46,101 nt of DNA from Christensenellaceae bacterium (lineage in GTDB: Bacteria; Bacillota; Clostridia; Christensenellales; DTU072). Positions 19,301 through 26,387 of the stretch are shown piece after piece (within the stretch, counting starts at the first letter, position 1; each line of letters starts with the position of its first letter). The notes beneath the pieces are model-generated. The model was not told the DNA's origin. It made no database searches and saw only the letters and a program-made list of their open reading frames with translations. Made by a program: the position numbers and the translations under genes. The stretch spans positions 1 to 46,101 of the forward strand of contig JAIRMA010000062.1 in NCBI GenBank assembly GCA_031259085.1, written 5' to 3'.

Positions 19301-22282
19301 GGTTTTAGTCATGTCTAATCCATAATATGCATTAACAGACGTTGAGAATCCGTCTCCGATCGGCTCAGCTACAATATGCTTGATTTCTAGAGAAGTTATT
19401 GTGGACTTGTCGCTAATAGTGACTCTATATGCACGCATAACACCCATGAATTGGCCATTAGTTGCAGGGTAAAAATTCCCGTCAGTAGCTGGTACAGTTA
19501 TAGAAACAGGATCATAGTCAATTATAAAATCCTTAACCTCTATGCGATTGCCAAAATCAAATGTTACCTCAATCGTTTGGTGCAATTCAACATCATACAT
19601 TGTATCACCAGAAAGACTTAGAAGCCCTCCGACACTATACATTGCAAATCCGCTTTCTAATTCGTCAATATTCTTAACTCTTTGCTTGAACCCTACTTGC
19701 AAAGTTATATCAGCAATCAGCTCATCCACGCCAAAGAGATTCTTAAACATCTGGTTAGAAGTAGTGAGCCTTATCACTTCAGGTTCAAAGACGGGCCATG
19801 AATCCTCCATTAACGCCTGAATTATTGTGGTAGGGCTTACAATTACCCCCTCAGAATCGTCAGCCTCCCCTCCTAGTATTTGGTATAAAGATTCTATGAA
19901 CAGATCTTCCCTTACTTTTATCTTAGGCATACCCTCAATACAGAGTAATTCTATCCACATATATCCGAACTCATCGATTGGCGCAGCGCTGTCAAACACT
20001 ACGTCATTAGCATAGATTCTAGCTAAATCAATCCGTTGCCCATTCGCATCATAAATATAGATTTCGGCGGCAATTGCACTCCGCCCAGCCCTAGTCCATC
20101 GATTACCTTCTAAAATTTGATCCCTTATGTACAGGTCGTACTGTAGTGTGAAATAAATTCCTGCCTCGTTTGGCAATATATAGGGTGTGTTTTTACCACT
20201 TAAATCACCAATCATTGCCCCAAATATATCTGATAAATCCACAGAATCTTGTTTTGCAAATATTATCTGACCTTCAATAACTGCACTGTATGTTTGGATT
20301 TGCTGTAGTGGCTTATAATTCTCAAGCTGAGGGAAGCTAATAATGACATCCTCGCCGATATGAGTAGGTGTGAGGTTTAACCTGAGAATCAGATTACCCT
20401 CTTCCTCTTGCCCTACTTCTGCTAACATTCTCACTTCAATTTTTATTGTATATTCATCAACATCGTACGTCACGTCAATATATAGTGTATCAAGCAGTGT
20501 ATTTACATCAAGACCTAATATCAATGCCATTTCAGAAAGATCAACACCAATGAGCTCAAGCAATAGGTTTATTATTAACTCATTTGTATACGTTGTCCCA
20601 TAAACCTCTCGCAATATGATCCTAATCAAGGCAATGTCAAGCTTGATTTTCATGGTATTTCTAGACTCTGGGATTGCAGGATCCTTCATCGTTGAGACCA
20701 TATTGTCAGTTATCGCTTCCGTAATTATTGCAAACGAATCTTCTGCCTCAGGATCAGAAGGCTTAAGCATAGCATCAACTGCTAGTACTATATACTCGTC
20801 TATCACATCAAACAACATCGATAACAGATCGGCTAAATCTATACCATCCTTATATGCCTGTGGAAATCCCAAATCCCCTAGCTGAATACCCCCCCCGTAC
20901 ATATCCATTAATTCTTTTATGTTCATGTAAACTAGCTCATCTTTGTAATACAAGCCTATGAGCACGTTTTGGTTGCTTTGATCATAAAACTCTGCCCAAA
21001 CTCTGTTTGTAGCATTAGTTAAACCTTTCTCTGGGTCGTATTCATTTATATCAGTTCTGATTAATGCGTCCATCTCCAGATTCATCATTGGGATCCATAA
21101 ATCCCCCACGAATTCATATGATCCATAGCTGTATACCACATAATCTGTTTTATCAATAACAATGTCTGTTGAGATGCGCAGTGCATAATCAATATCAAAT
21201 TGAGCGGTATATGGGACAGACTCATATCCGTTGCTTTTTAAGACTGATGCATTACCGCTGACATCTAAAACAATCCCTGTTAACATCTCATCCATGTCTT
21301 TTGATGGCTTAGTAATTAAGAATTGCATGTTTGATGTAATTGATTCAAAAGACATAGTGCCTAGTGTGCTAAATTTAAAACCTAAATATTTGTTAGTTAA
21401 CGGATCAAATCTATCCTTAAATGGAGCAAAGAAGTCTTGGACTTCTGATGTTACGGTTGATCTTATCGCGTCTAAATTGACATTATAGAAAAACAGAGAT
21501 GATACGTCGTCATTCAATTCCTCATTGTAGTTGGTTGTAATAGCCGTTTTTAACAACTGGTTAAACATGCTAACATAACCAGGATCATCCTCTTCTGATG
21601 TGCCACTTACTATTGTATTTAAATCAAAATGTGTTATTAATCGAACTAATTGCTGATACATAACAGAATCGCCAAAGTCCAAAAATATGCGCTTTGACCC
21701 TAAGAGATTCAAATATAAATGATTCCCACTATCAGCTGCATTTGGATTAATACCATCAAAGTAGAATCCAATTAGCATTTGATTGCTCATAGCATCAAAC
21801 CATTCAATTATTATGTCATTATATTTAATTAATTCATTATGTCTGGCAAGGGCCTCTGGATCGACTAAAGGCAATCCGTCATCACCTAATATTTTGTCTC
21901 CGTTTTCGTCTTTAAGCTCGTATGGATATGTATATAAATTAGCTCTCAGTTTCATTCTGAATGCAGAACGCTCAGATGGGATAGCATCGTCAGTATTAAT
22001 TGTGATGTCTGCCCCCATATAATAGCCTGTATCTGCAGTAATGTCAGAATCTAAATGTGCTAACAGTGCGTCCATTGAGTTAGTAGCCCGATCTACGACG
22101 CTGTTCTTATGTTCTTCACTATGCTCTGGATATTTGTAATCAATATTAGCAGTACTCGTATGATCAACTTTATAGGGATTTAGAATCTCTGAGTCATATG
22201 GGGTGCAAGCAACTAGTATAATAGCCAGTAATGCAATCGCTATGATCACAGCAGTTTTGCAAATCTTTATTTGTCTTGACAT
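13358..22282 (-). CDS. Giant lipoprotein, 2974 aa, with Ig-like repeat array
   Basis: The signal peptide ends in LVAC (cysteine 26), a standard lipobox. Residues about 30-900 are paralogous to the N-terminal regions of the 3765-aa and 770-aa lipoproteins: MYGGGIQLGDLGFP near residue 464 and DLSDIFGAMIGDLSG near 670 match counterparts in the larger protein almost position for position. From about residue 950 to the end come beta-rich units with the same grammar as in the larger protein (for example LDPYNYQDKYAKLPTEITVFF and MDPYDEENREIPVEVTVNF). Residues about 970-1170 are unusually tyrosine-rich. Unlike the larger protein it stops after the repeat array, with no MBG-like or beta-helix module. 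A GTG precedes the chosen ATG by one codon; AGAGG lies 7 bases before the ATG, which favours the ATG. The gene has its own strong promoter. The function is unknown; it is probably a long cell-surface protein. Confidence 0.9.
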   Translation of the reverse strand: MSRQIKICKTAVIIAIALLAIILVACTPYDSEILNPYKVDHTSTANIDYKYPEHSEEHKNSVVDRATNSMDALLAHLDSDITADTGYYMGADITINTDDAIPSERSAFRMKLRANLYTYPYELKDENGDKILGDDGLPLVDPEALARHNELIKYNDIIIEWFDAMSNQMLIGFYFDGINPNAADSGNHLYLNLLGSKRIFLDFGDSVMYQQLVRLITHFDLNTIVSGTSEEDDPGYVSMFNQLLKTAITTNYNEELNDDVSSLFFYNVNLDAIRSTVTSEVQDFFAPFKDRFDPLTNKYLGFKFSTLGTMSFESITSNMQFLITKPSKDMDEMLTGIVLDVSGNASVLKSNGYESVPYTAQFDIDYALRISTDIVIDKTDYVVYSYGSYEFVGDLWIPMMNLEMDALIRTDINEYDPEKGLTNATNRVWAEFYDQSNQNVLIGLYYKDELVYMNIKELMDMYGGGIQLGDLGFPQAYKDGIDLADLLSMLFDVIDEYIVLAVDAMLKPSDPEAEDSFAIITEAITDNMVSTMKDPAIPESRNTMKIKLDIALIRIILREVYGTTYTNELIINLLLELIGVDLSEMALILGLDVNTLLDTLYIDVTYDVDEYTIKIEVRMLAEVGQEEEGNLILRLNLTPTHIGEDVIISFPQLENYKPLQQIQTYSAVIEGQIIFAKQDSVDLSDIFGAMIGDLSGKNTPYILPNEAGIYFTLQYDLYIRDQILEGNRWTRAGRSAIAAEIYIYDANGQRIDLARIYANDVVFDSAAPIDEFGYMWIELLCIEGMPKIKVREDLFIESLYQILGGEADDSEGVIVSPTTIIQALMEDSWPVFEPEVIRLTTSNQMFKNLFGVDELIADITLQVGFKQRVKNIDELESGFAMYSVGGLLSLSGDTMYDVELHQTIEVTFDFGNRIEVKDFIIDYDPVSITVPATDGNFYPATNGQFMGVMRAYRVTISDKSTITSLEIKHIVAEPIGDGFSTSVNAYYGLDMTKTYYTVYQEFYAYYLTDYGYYVMDESGWGYKVIFDAKNNAYIVDLGTNTKYDEAVRRLSEYDAAMYPVVFPDAKTILGRLMPPNTTTEELEAIDPYAIYDAATYAIFPRTFTDSSQNLYTYILDPTMYGYYRVQTSLSTGYILYDSLNDIYIAVNDADASLIKTVIPSRSEENPNDPTTPYVIPPTIISLKAILTISNMSIEATWDIINRYYVITKVGQNTVTFDLIYDIYLDRKLFYVKDNDDRVNALNLGITATILTTIEWNKLDKDATKWNQITWNQAEHVKGINYHVPNWESITIQGGLFYVEVIVGKGMMATYSELITMLVTNREVVSTKQINVNVDDETIEGDDKSYKVRAPVVASLEIDPYVYIIAKADYNNNVVTAQKQGQDVDIMKNFVEWFFYKFPIQIQFTQIYEGDYDVYNTAPLNQSFRWRFEYQDESSTYSELNISNHYTQVVSTYVVMEFEEQLMALELKILPRIYDHVMFDGETLPNTYTVDALQEATYTIPNYPTIYFKDDNGETYTLNFGALTDSEKSSILKDYTLSPQFDINGSIIFQIPPEQDAFYRVSEFVINWSNPKATNVTVTGNTGAFGDGRYETTAFIDIRSHVAPDPNIEIPGRFDPGFPEDWYKSIIITIEVDVPNKVISIRNVHSTLVYNVSLDGADEYIDDFGILTLDPYNYQDKYAKLPTEITVFFDRPDGNYDPIKYKVAWSLLDTGGSDNANTNITIDSNGNLVIKPSKDGDYRFIKATIGDIATIEITACIEVKTGAITSYAFYDEDDNLLVGKTTGSSSSFNPDDADGTDYIYNVDTFVRFKLPKYVVFYFGAETRTYQVVEYITDGMEDTTNFGDYVNYGGYWKYFSGNYTDYEDAKIVLGCDISADTDQGQILLLNSTSTEITTDFIRLNVKVKNHTDQTANAVTNIELTNWASDEGEAAYTSEFKVENNQLNITLTITGLTFEADANVYQYFVNLLSYIKLTLNKENDQEQIITDALHTYTLTKYLQYYEIIRMFDTKKIATTNGLTFNIYLGTGPGAQNCVVVIKNCILMNKLTGGITYDYDGENNPVEIQPYDLDTSLPIYGEDKPYVFAEHLKLKLEFTNAANETTRGTYDAPTTWYVESIEGMDVDSRGAYTELTWDILSVGGKATLSAMLSDGSRVYRTFSIIGLTIVQFYYNEHEYFNIDKYQSSDTNHTGGLVTIQTIYAVSDKIFTLNEDDLPSSVYTQDDILVYVPSWDIKFDIEALMKKYSATDYYELDIKESYHEVMATATVLGTEITLYVVMYPSYLDKITYIGSGNTSYTSTTVGETLVISFHQYKMSDYAGLLIMPESLVLTFLNEVTYTLIDPQILTALEQPQSAIPYTYRGHSLENYNNNAVTAYLHLPFNQTKAIGFQFVDLTVKNITINNITIDGVDLLSMDPYDEENREIPVEVTVNFDAGDNYSYNYIVPLWVLVDGYPAFELMYDTYRRLLKDREEGDQKFKFEGQLAAPGLENQVLTLDVTVRDAVVDEWVIKSSYVNASGSRQETETSETATGNSSPNSYYHFDDIFVEKVSDLPKRLLNIKLSGENTNGVKLDEVDIIWELEDSAIVASGQAGDGRIIVGYIGSKEYGQPIRIRIFVTAWSFLDIRKEISQGEYQIMDTTKMFVFSMIDDKSTINSFQLVLSKTNPVSAGINTTSPFHDIKTIIFYPSELATAEQMYRIIWDQNATNLLIQSPESEISAVVSLGGANGHSKLVITGNIKYRYDTPTITELEFKMFDEYKGRGSSGNAMYVVNPLAPVFGTEAKAYGIKGDDVGVDLGEVIIKWPSEVTESPTRGEILDQYLNGGVRIIKVRVNLTVSEKTISRDFNVAVVFLDMSPDVQLEVIASASDILGSVTKFKIRLDYDDATYSGVVNPYRDLYSEVKAMLNYGVEKLLNIQDPSQETYEIEISDVKWDSAYVNDNGELKNYSNIKEAIYVYVMACRIDGRMYNYCSYYFSVKVISQ

Positions 22283-22297
22283 CACTTTTCCTCTAAC

Positions 22298-22311
22298 GTC
22301 TCAATCGAGAC
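22298..22311 (-). promoter_or_regulatory. Leader hairpin before the ribosome-binding site of the 2974-aa lipoprotein gene
   Basis: GTCTC-GATT-GAGAC, a 5-bp GC-containing stem with a tetraloop, lies a few bases upstream of the AGAGG site. It sits at a place comparable to the leader hairpins at 13201-13222 and 38314-38349. Confidence 0.35.
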
Positions 22312-22333
22312 ACATCTAATATTAACCCCATCC

Positions 22334-22359
22334 CTTAACCTACGCGCGCGTATATTAAG
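22334..22359 (-). promoter_or_regulatory. Leader palindrome with a CG-alternating core
   Basis: The 12-bp perfect palindrome TACGCGCGCGTA (22341-22352) is flanked by CTTAA/TTAAG arms, giving a nested inverted repeat in the untranslated leader of the 2974-aa gene, about 20-45 bases after the predicted transcription start. The run of CG dinucleotides is very unusual in this AT-rich window. It could be an operator for a repressor or an RNA hairpin. Confidence 0.45.
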
Positions 22360-22386
22360 CAATCTGTATAAAATTATACATGTTAT

Positions 22387-22416
22387 ATAATACTACAAAA
22401 TGCACCATTTTGTCAA
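22387..22416 (-). promoter_or_regulatory. Promoter of the 2974-aa lipoprotein gene
   Basis: On the minus strand a perfect TTGACA (22411-22416), an 18-bp spacer and TATTAT (22387-22392). The start is expected near 22380, giving a leader of about 95 bases that contains the CG palindrome and a small hairpin. Confidence 0.7.
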
Positions 22417-22510
22417 GAGTAAGCTCTTATTAAAGTCTCAATTAACATAGAATTTTAGTATTTTTTATCCTAACTAGTTATCTAAATTTAACGCATTCAT
22501 AATCCTAATA

Positions 22511-22542
22511 AAAGGCTTGTGTATCGTTTTGAATAAGCCTTT
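22511..22542 (-). terminator. Second hairpin downstream of the 770-aa lipoprotein gene
   Basis: AAAGGCTT and AAGCCTTT form a perfect 8-bp stem with a 16-base loop, followed on the minus strand by TATTAGG, so that the U-tract is only UUUU. It may be a back-up to the stronger terminator at 22611-22645. Confidence 0.4.
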
Positions 22543-22610
22543 GTAAATTTATTATCGCTCTAATTTTAAGTTTTAATTATAACGCAAGAATATAAGGGTT
22601 AATTCTTTAT

Positions 22611-22645
22611 AAAAATAGAGGCCTTCTTTTAAGAGGGCCTCTATT
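22611..22645 (-). terminator. Terminator of the 770-aa lipoprotein gene
   Basis: On the minus strand AATAGAGGCC and GGCCTCTATT form a 10-bp stem with a 12-base loop, followed by a run of five T. It lies about 55 bases past the stop codon and separates this transcription unit from the giant gene, which has its own promoter. Confidence 0.75.
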
Positions 22646-22699
22646 GATAATTTTAAATATAGGATCCCGAATCATTAATTCGAAATACATAACTGTATT

Positions 22700-25012
22700 T
22701 TATTCTTCAATTACCTCTGTAGCTACTACATATTTTTCGAAAAGTGCTATTATGAAATCAATTAGATTATTATCATATTCACTCTCTTCGTCGTCAGTTA
22801 ATTCTAAGTAGCCAGATAAATCACTAGCAGTAGCATCTAACTCGGCTGTGCCTTTTCCATGTGCGGCGGCAGCTGCTGCATATGAACGATCGCCTTTAAT
22901 GTCGATTGTGAATGAGATGCTAACAAGATCAGTTTTACTACCGGCAGAGTCTATTGGATTAAGATAAAGAGCTAATCCAAACCCAATTCCACCATCACTT
23001 ACAGTTTTTGGACGAATAAATATGGCACTTAGTGCAAGTTTGGAAATCATTAAATCAACAGCTTTTTGGCCATCTTCGTCCTTTTCATCATAATCCTTAA
23101 AGGCTTCTAAACCAGTAACATCAGCTAATACATTATAGAGGTCATTTCTAGTGAGTTCACCTTCTTCTCCATTAATTGCATCAAGTAAGACTTGTACAGG
23201 ATCATCAATGAAATCATCAATGTATTCGCCAATATATATACTATCTTTTAAGAAAGCCATGTCAGCATTGGTATCTAACAGATTCTGGATATCCTCTAAG
23301 TTAACTGATATCGTATTAGTTACTGTTGTATCTAAAATTGCTTTAATGCTGTCAAAGGCAGGTATAATATTACCAGTGATAACGTCTATTGCGGCAAACA
23401 GAAGCGCTGGTATTTCAATTGAATCTCCGTCTAACATTTTACTAATGAGGTCGAGTAATTCATCAAAGTCACTTAGAGGATCTACCTCTTCATCACCATC
23501 ACCATCGCCATTGCCTTCATCAGCGTTTAATGGGTCTTCTGAAGGTACTTCTCCTGAAGGAATTTCTTGAGGCACATTGGGCAAGGGCTCAGAATCATCA
23601 GATGATGTAAATAATGATTCCAAATCAAGACCCAAGTAATAATATGGACTGGTTAAGGCTTCATATTCACCCTCAATAAAGCCTTCAAGTCCTGTTAAAT
23701 CAAATGCTAGAACGTGTTGTTGTAGTGTCTGATTATATACATATTGTCCGTATATGTTATATGTTTGTGAATCTTCGGTTATAACACCATGGGCCCATGC
23801 CTCAGCACCTGTAAAGTCTACTTCTACAGCATTCTTTTCCTCATCGGTCCATTGCACTTTAATTGCTGGATTAACAAGAATAGTTAAATCGACCTCTGTT
23901 CCATTATTTAGATTAGGTATATTCACCTTTGCATTAATCTCAACATATGCACTATTAACAGAATTAATATTTAAACCAGATGGAGTAGAAATTGTCTCTG
24001 CGGTATCAGTAATACTAAGACCTCTGATACCAGCTGATAATTCAAAATTTATTGGATCCTGATCAAGTATTGATAAAGTAGGATTATTAAAATAAATTCC
24101 AAGATCTGATATCATGTTATTTTGGACTGTTGAACTAAGTTTAATTGTTGGGGCAATGGCACCATAATTATCAGGAAGTTCGCCAGCCAAAATGTTTGTT
24201 AATGTCTCATTTAAAATTGCACCAACCACAATATCAAGAATTGGTGTAGGATCAAAGCCCAGAGTGGTTGCGAGAGACGTCAAAGTTTCATTTAAATTAA
24301 GACCGAACGCGCTCAACAAACCTGTTATCCCTGTTAATAATTCATCAGTTAAAAATGTAATTTCTTGAGTAAAGTTTATGTTTAATTCAGTTTCATAATC
24401 TGCGGATTCGACACTGAAATACTCCTCAAATTGAGCTAGCAAATTCAAGTAGTTTAGGATATCAGAAACATCATTAATAAATTCTTCATTTAGTCCATTA
24501 GTGATTATTCCTGGTAATTTTGCAAAATAGTGAGATAATATCTTAGCATCCTTGAATTGTTCGAATTTAATCCAACCAAAATCTTCTTGAGTTAATGCCT
24601 CGCCAATGTAAATGACGTCACCAGCTATATAAATCGTAAATATAGAGCTCAGTGTTCCGTTTTGTTCAATTTTAACATCTAATAGACCATTATTTTTAGA
24701 CTCGTCCGAAGCAGAGAAATTACCTTTAATTGTAACTTCTGCCTCTATCATATCAGTTATGTCAAGATAAAGCGTAATCTCGCCATGAATCTCAGTGAAA
24801 TCAGTAGTCCCTAAATAATTAACGACGCCTTGTAACCCACCTTTAAGACTAGCTATAGCTCTATCCAGTTTTAACACTGGACCATCCGTTATTGGTGGAG
24901 TTTCTTTACCACCTCCATCGGGATTCTTCTTATCGCCACATGCAACTATTGTGACTAACATTACAGATATTATAAGTAATGCTAGAAACACTAATAGAAT
25001 TTTATTTTTCAT
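22700..25012 (-). CDS. Lipoprotein, 770 aa, paralogous to the N-terminal modules of the giant lipoproteins
   Basis: A lipoprotein signal peptide ends in IVAC with the cysteine at residue 25, followed by a G/P/D-rich tether (GDKKNPDGGG). The mature protein shows long runs of alternating strands and the I-Y-I-G-E element also seen in the larger relatives. An acidic, proline-rich linker (about residues 470-517, with GDGDGDEE) divides it into two halves. The second half contains an alanine run (YAAAAAAHGKG). The general pattern of curved-sheet-like strands recalls LolA/LppX-type lipoprotein folds, but that is only a guess. The start is set by GGAGG 8 bases before the ATG. The promoter is near-perfect and a terminator follows, so this is a monocistronic and probably highly expressed gene. 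It may be the short, ancestral form of the family. Function unknown. Confidence 0.9.
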   Translation of the reverse strand: MKNKILLVFLALLIISVMLVTIVACGDKKNPDGGGKETPPITDGPVLKLDRAIASLKGGLQGVVNYLGTTDFTEIHGEITLYLDITDMIEAEVTIKGNFSASDESKNNGLLDVKIEQNGTLSSIFTIYIAGDVIYIGEALTQEDFGWIKFEQFKDAKILSHYFAKLPGIITNGLNEEFINDVSDILNYLNLLAQFEEYFSVESADYETELNINFTQEITFLTDELLTGITGLLSAFGLNLNETLTSLATTLGFDPTPILDIVVGAILNETLTNILAGELPDNYGAIAPTIKLSSTVQNNMISDLGIYFNNPTLSILDQDPINFELSAGIRGLSITDTAETISTPSGLNINSVNSAYVEINAKVNIPNLNNGTEVDLTILVNPAIKVQWTDEEKNAVEVDFTGAEAWAHGVITEDSQTYNIYGQYVYNQTLQQHVLAFDLTGLEGFIEGEYEALTSPYYYLGLDLESLFTSSDDSEPLPNVPQEIPSGEVPSEDPLNADEGNGDGDGDEEVDPLSDFDELLDLISKMLDGDSIEIPALLFAAIDVITGNIIPAFDSIKAILDTTVTNTISVNLEDIQNLLDTNADMAFLKDSIYIGEYIDDFIDDPVQVLLDAINGEEGELTRNDLYNVLADVTGLEAFKDYDEKDEDGQKAVDLMISKLALSAIFIRPKTVSDGGIGFGLALYLNPIDSAGSKTDLVSISFTIDIKGDRSYAAAAAAHGKGTAELDATASDLSGYLELTDDEESEYDNNLIDFIIALFEKYVVATEVIEE

Positions 25013-25027
25013 GTTTTGTGCCTCCGT

Positions 25028-25059
25028 TTTTATGTATTATTGATTTTATGTATTATTGA
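25028..25059 (-). repeat. Tandem 16-bp repeat in the leader of the 770-aa lipoprotein gene
   Basis: TTTTATGTATTATTGA occurs twice head to tail (25028-25043 and 25044-25059, plus-strand reading) with no mismatch, immediately upstream of the ribosome-binding site. It keeps the leader unstructured and AT-rich. Replication slippage here could change leader length. Confidence 0.8.
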
Positions 25060-25062
25060 AAG

Positions 25063-25089
25063 GTATATATTATACTTGTATATATTATA
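25063..25089 (-). repeat. Direct repeat duplicating the -10 region
   Basis: On the minus strand TATAATATATAC occurs at 25089-25078 and again at 25074-25063, separated by AAG. The first copy contains the -10 box of the main promoter, and the second gives an alternative -10 placed 15 bases downstream. Confidence 0.75.
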
Positions 25090-25113
25090 ATGGTTTTAGA
25101 TGGGTTTTGTCAA
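25084..25113 (-). promoter_or_regulatory. Consensus promoter of the 770-aa lipoprotein gene
   Basis: A perfect TTGACA (25108-25113) and a perfect TATAAT (25084-25089) on the minus strand, with an 18-bp spacer. The start is expected near 25077 with a leader of about 65 bases. It is the best match to a housekeeping sigma-A promoter in the window. Confidence 0.85.
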
Positions 25114-25321
25114 CATTAGTGCATAAATACGCAAAAATTTACTGGAGTTTGAATAAAAAATAAATTTGCGATTGTTTTTAAAATGTACAAACTTTGATAT
25201 ATTTAATCATAATTTAGTAATTTCTAGCAAGAAACACAAACAATATAATTGCTGCTTGATGAGTTTTGATAATTTGTAATCAATTCTTTATTTACTAATG
25301 TTTTACATAATGGTATAATAA
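25114..25321. other. AT-rich intergenic spacer between corA and the 770-aa lipoprotein gene
   Basis: No ORF, RNA gene or clear terminator hairpin is visible after the corA stop codon. It may contain upstream A/T tracts that help the consensus promoter next to it. Confidence 0.4.
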
Positions 25322-26287
25322 TTATTTTTTCCGTGAGATATCATTTGCTTTCTTCAGAAAATATCCGCTAACGATTGTAGCTATAGCTGAGAAAACAACA
25401 ACTACCCAGAACCCCCATTGTTTTCCCTGGAATGGTACGCCTGTGTTCATGCCCCAAAATGATGCTACTAATGTTGGCACGGAAATCAAAACAGTGAGAC
25501 TTGTTAGAACACGCATAATGATATTGAGATTATTAGATATAACAGTAGCATAAGTTTCAGCAGTGCCAGACAAAATTTCTCTATAGATTGTACACATATC
25601 TAGCGCTTGTCGATTTTCTATCTTTGCGTCTTCTAAAAGCTCTTGATCCTCATCGTTTATTTCTTTAATGTACTTTGATACTCTGTCTAGTATTATATTA
25701 TTAGCTCTAAGAGATGTCGCAAAATAAACTAATGAATTTTTAATATCCAACAACTGAATCAATTCTTTGTTTTTTGTAGACTTGTGCAGTTCAGTTTGAA
25801 TGCGCTGACTTGACTTATCAATTTGTCTTAAATACTGTAAAAATTTAACATGGCTTGAATAAAGTAACTGAAACAAGAATCGTGCTTTATTTGAAATATC
25901 ACAATTCTTTACTCTTCCATTCATAAAAGTATGAATTATGGAATTTTCTTTTAAACATACGGTTATTAACGCACCATTGCCAGACACGTGTCCTAATGGC
26001 ATTGTGTTATATGAAAAATACGTGCTTTCTTCCTCAATCACTGGGATGTCAAATAAAGTTAGAGTAAATCCGTCATCAGACTCAATACGCGCTCTTTCTT
26101 CATCATCTAGCGCAGCTTTTAGCATGTCCTCAGGTGCACCAGTAGCTCTCATTATTAACTCGATCTCACGATCTGTAGGATTCGTCAAATGTATCCATTT
26201 GTCTTTAAAATCAATGTCAACTAGAGTAGTTACACCTATCTCATTGGTCTTGTTTGTGACTTTGTCAGTTTCTAATACCTGAATCAT
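25322..26287 (-). CDS. corA: CorA-family divalent cation transporter
   Basis: A 321-residue member of the CorA metal ion transporter family, which moves Mg2+ (in some members Co2+, Ni2+ or Zn2+) across the cell membrane as a pentamer. The N-terminal two thirds form the soluble funnel domain with long helices. Near the C-terminus is the first membrane helix (LTVLISVPTLVASFW) ending in the diagnostic GMN motif (residues 279-281, in WGMNTGVPF), then a second membrane helix and a lysine/arginine-rich tail. The length is normal. A GTG four codons earlier would also be in frame, but GGAGG lies 5 bases before the ATG at 26287 and overlaps the GTG codon, so the ATG is the start. The gene has its own promoter and a leader of about 180 bases with attenuator-like features. 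Confidence 0.95.
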   Translation of the reverse strand: MIQVLETDKVTNKTNEIGVTTLVDIDFKDKWIHLTNPTDREIELIMRATGAPEDMLKAALDDEERARIESDDGFTLTLFDIPVIEEESTYFSYNTMPLGHVSGNGALITVCLKENSIIHTFMNGRVKNCDISNKARFLFQLLYSSHVKFLQYLRQIDKSSQRIQTELHKSTKNKELIQLLDIKNSLVYFATSLRANNIILDRVSKYIKEINDEDQELLEDAKIENRQALDMCTIYREILSGTAETYATVISNNLNIIMRVLTSLTVLISVPTLVASFWGMNTGVPFQGKQWGFWVVVVFSAIATIVSGYFLKKANDISRKK

Positions 26288-26326
26288 AAATTCCTCCACA
26301 ATGCGTTGATTTCTTTTACATTAGAA

Positions 26327-26350
26327 AAGGATACGACAATCCGTATCCTT
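26327..26350 (-). terminator. Terminator-like hairpin in the corA leader
   Basis: On the minus strand AAGGATACG and CGTATCCTT form a perfect 9-bp stem with a 6-base loop, followed by TTCT so that the U-rich stretch reads CUUUUCU. It lies 40 bases upstream of the corA start. Its 5' arm can instead pair over 7 bases with CCGTATC at 26406-26412, which would prevent the hairpin from forming. Confidence 0.55.
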
Positions 26351-26387
26351 AAAATCACGCGTGGATAAACTATCACTCACATCAAAA

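Noticed and set aside
1879-22282. Assembly artefact or fused genes as the explanation for the giant ORFs
   Set aside because: Both frames stay open for 9-11 kb without internal stops or frame changes, the repeat units are diverged rather than identical, and each has a proper signal peptide and ribosome-binding site.
23151-23570. 139-codon serine-rich plus-strand ORF and many similar frames opposite the lipoprotein genes
   Set aside because: Antisense shadows of acidic or Asp/Glu-rich coding regions, with no ribosome-binding sites and low-complexity Ser/Ile products.
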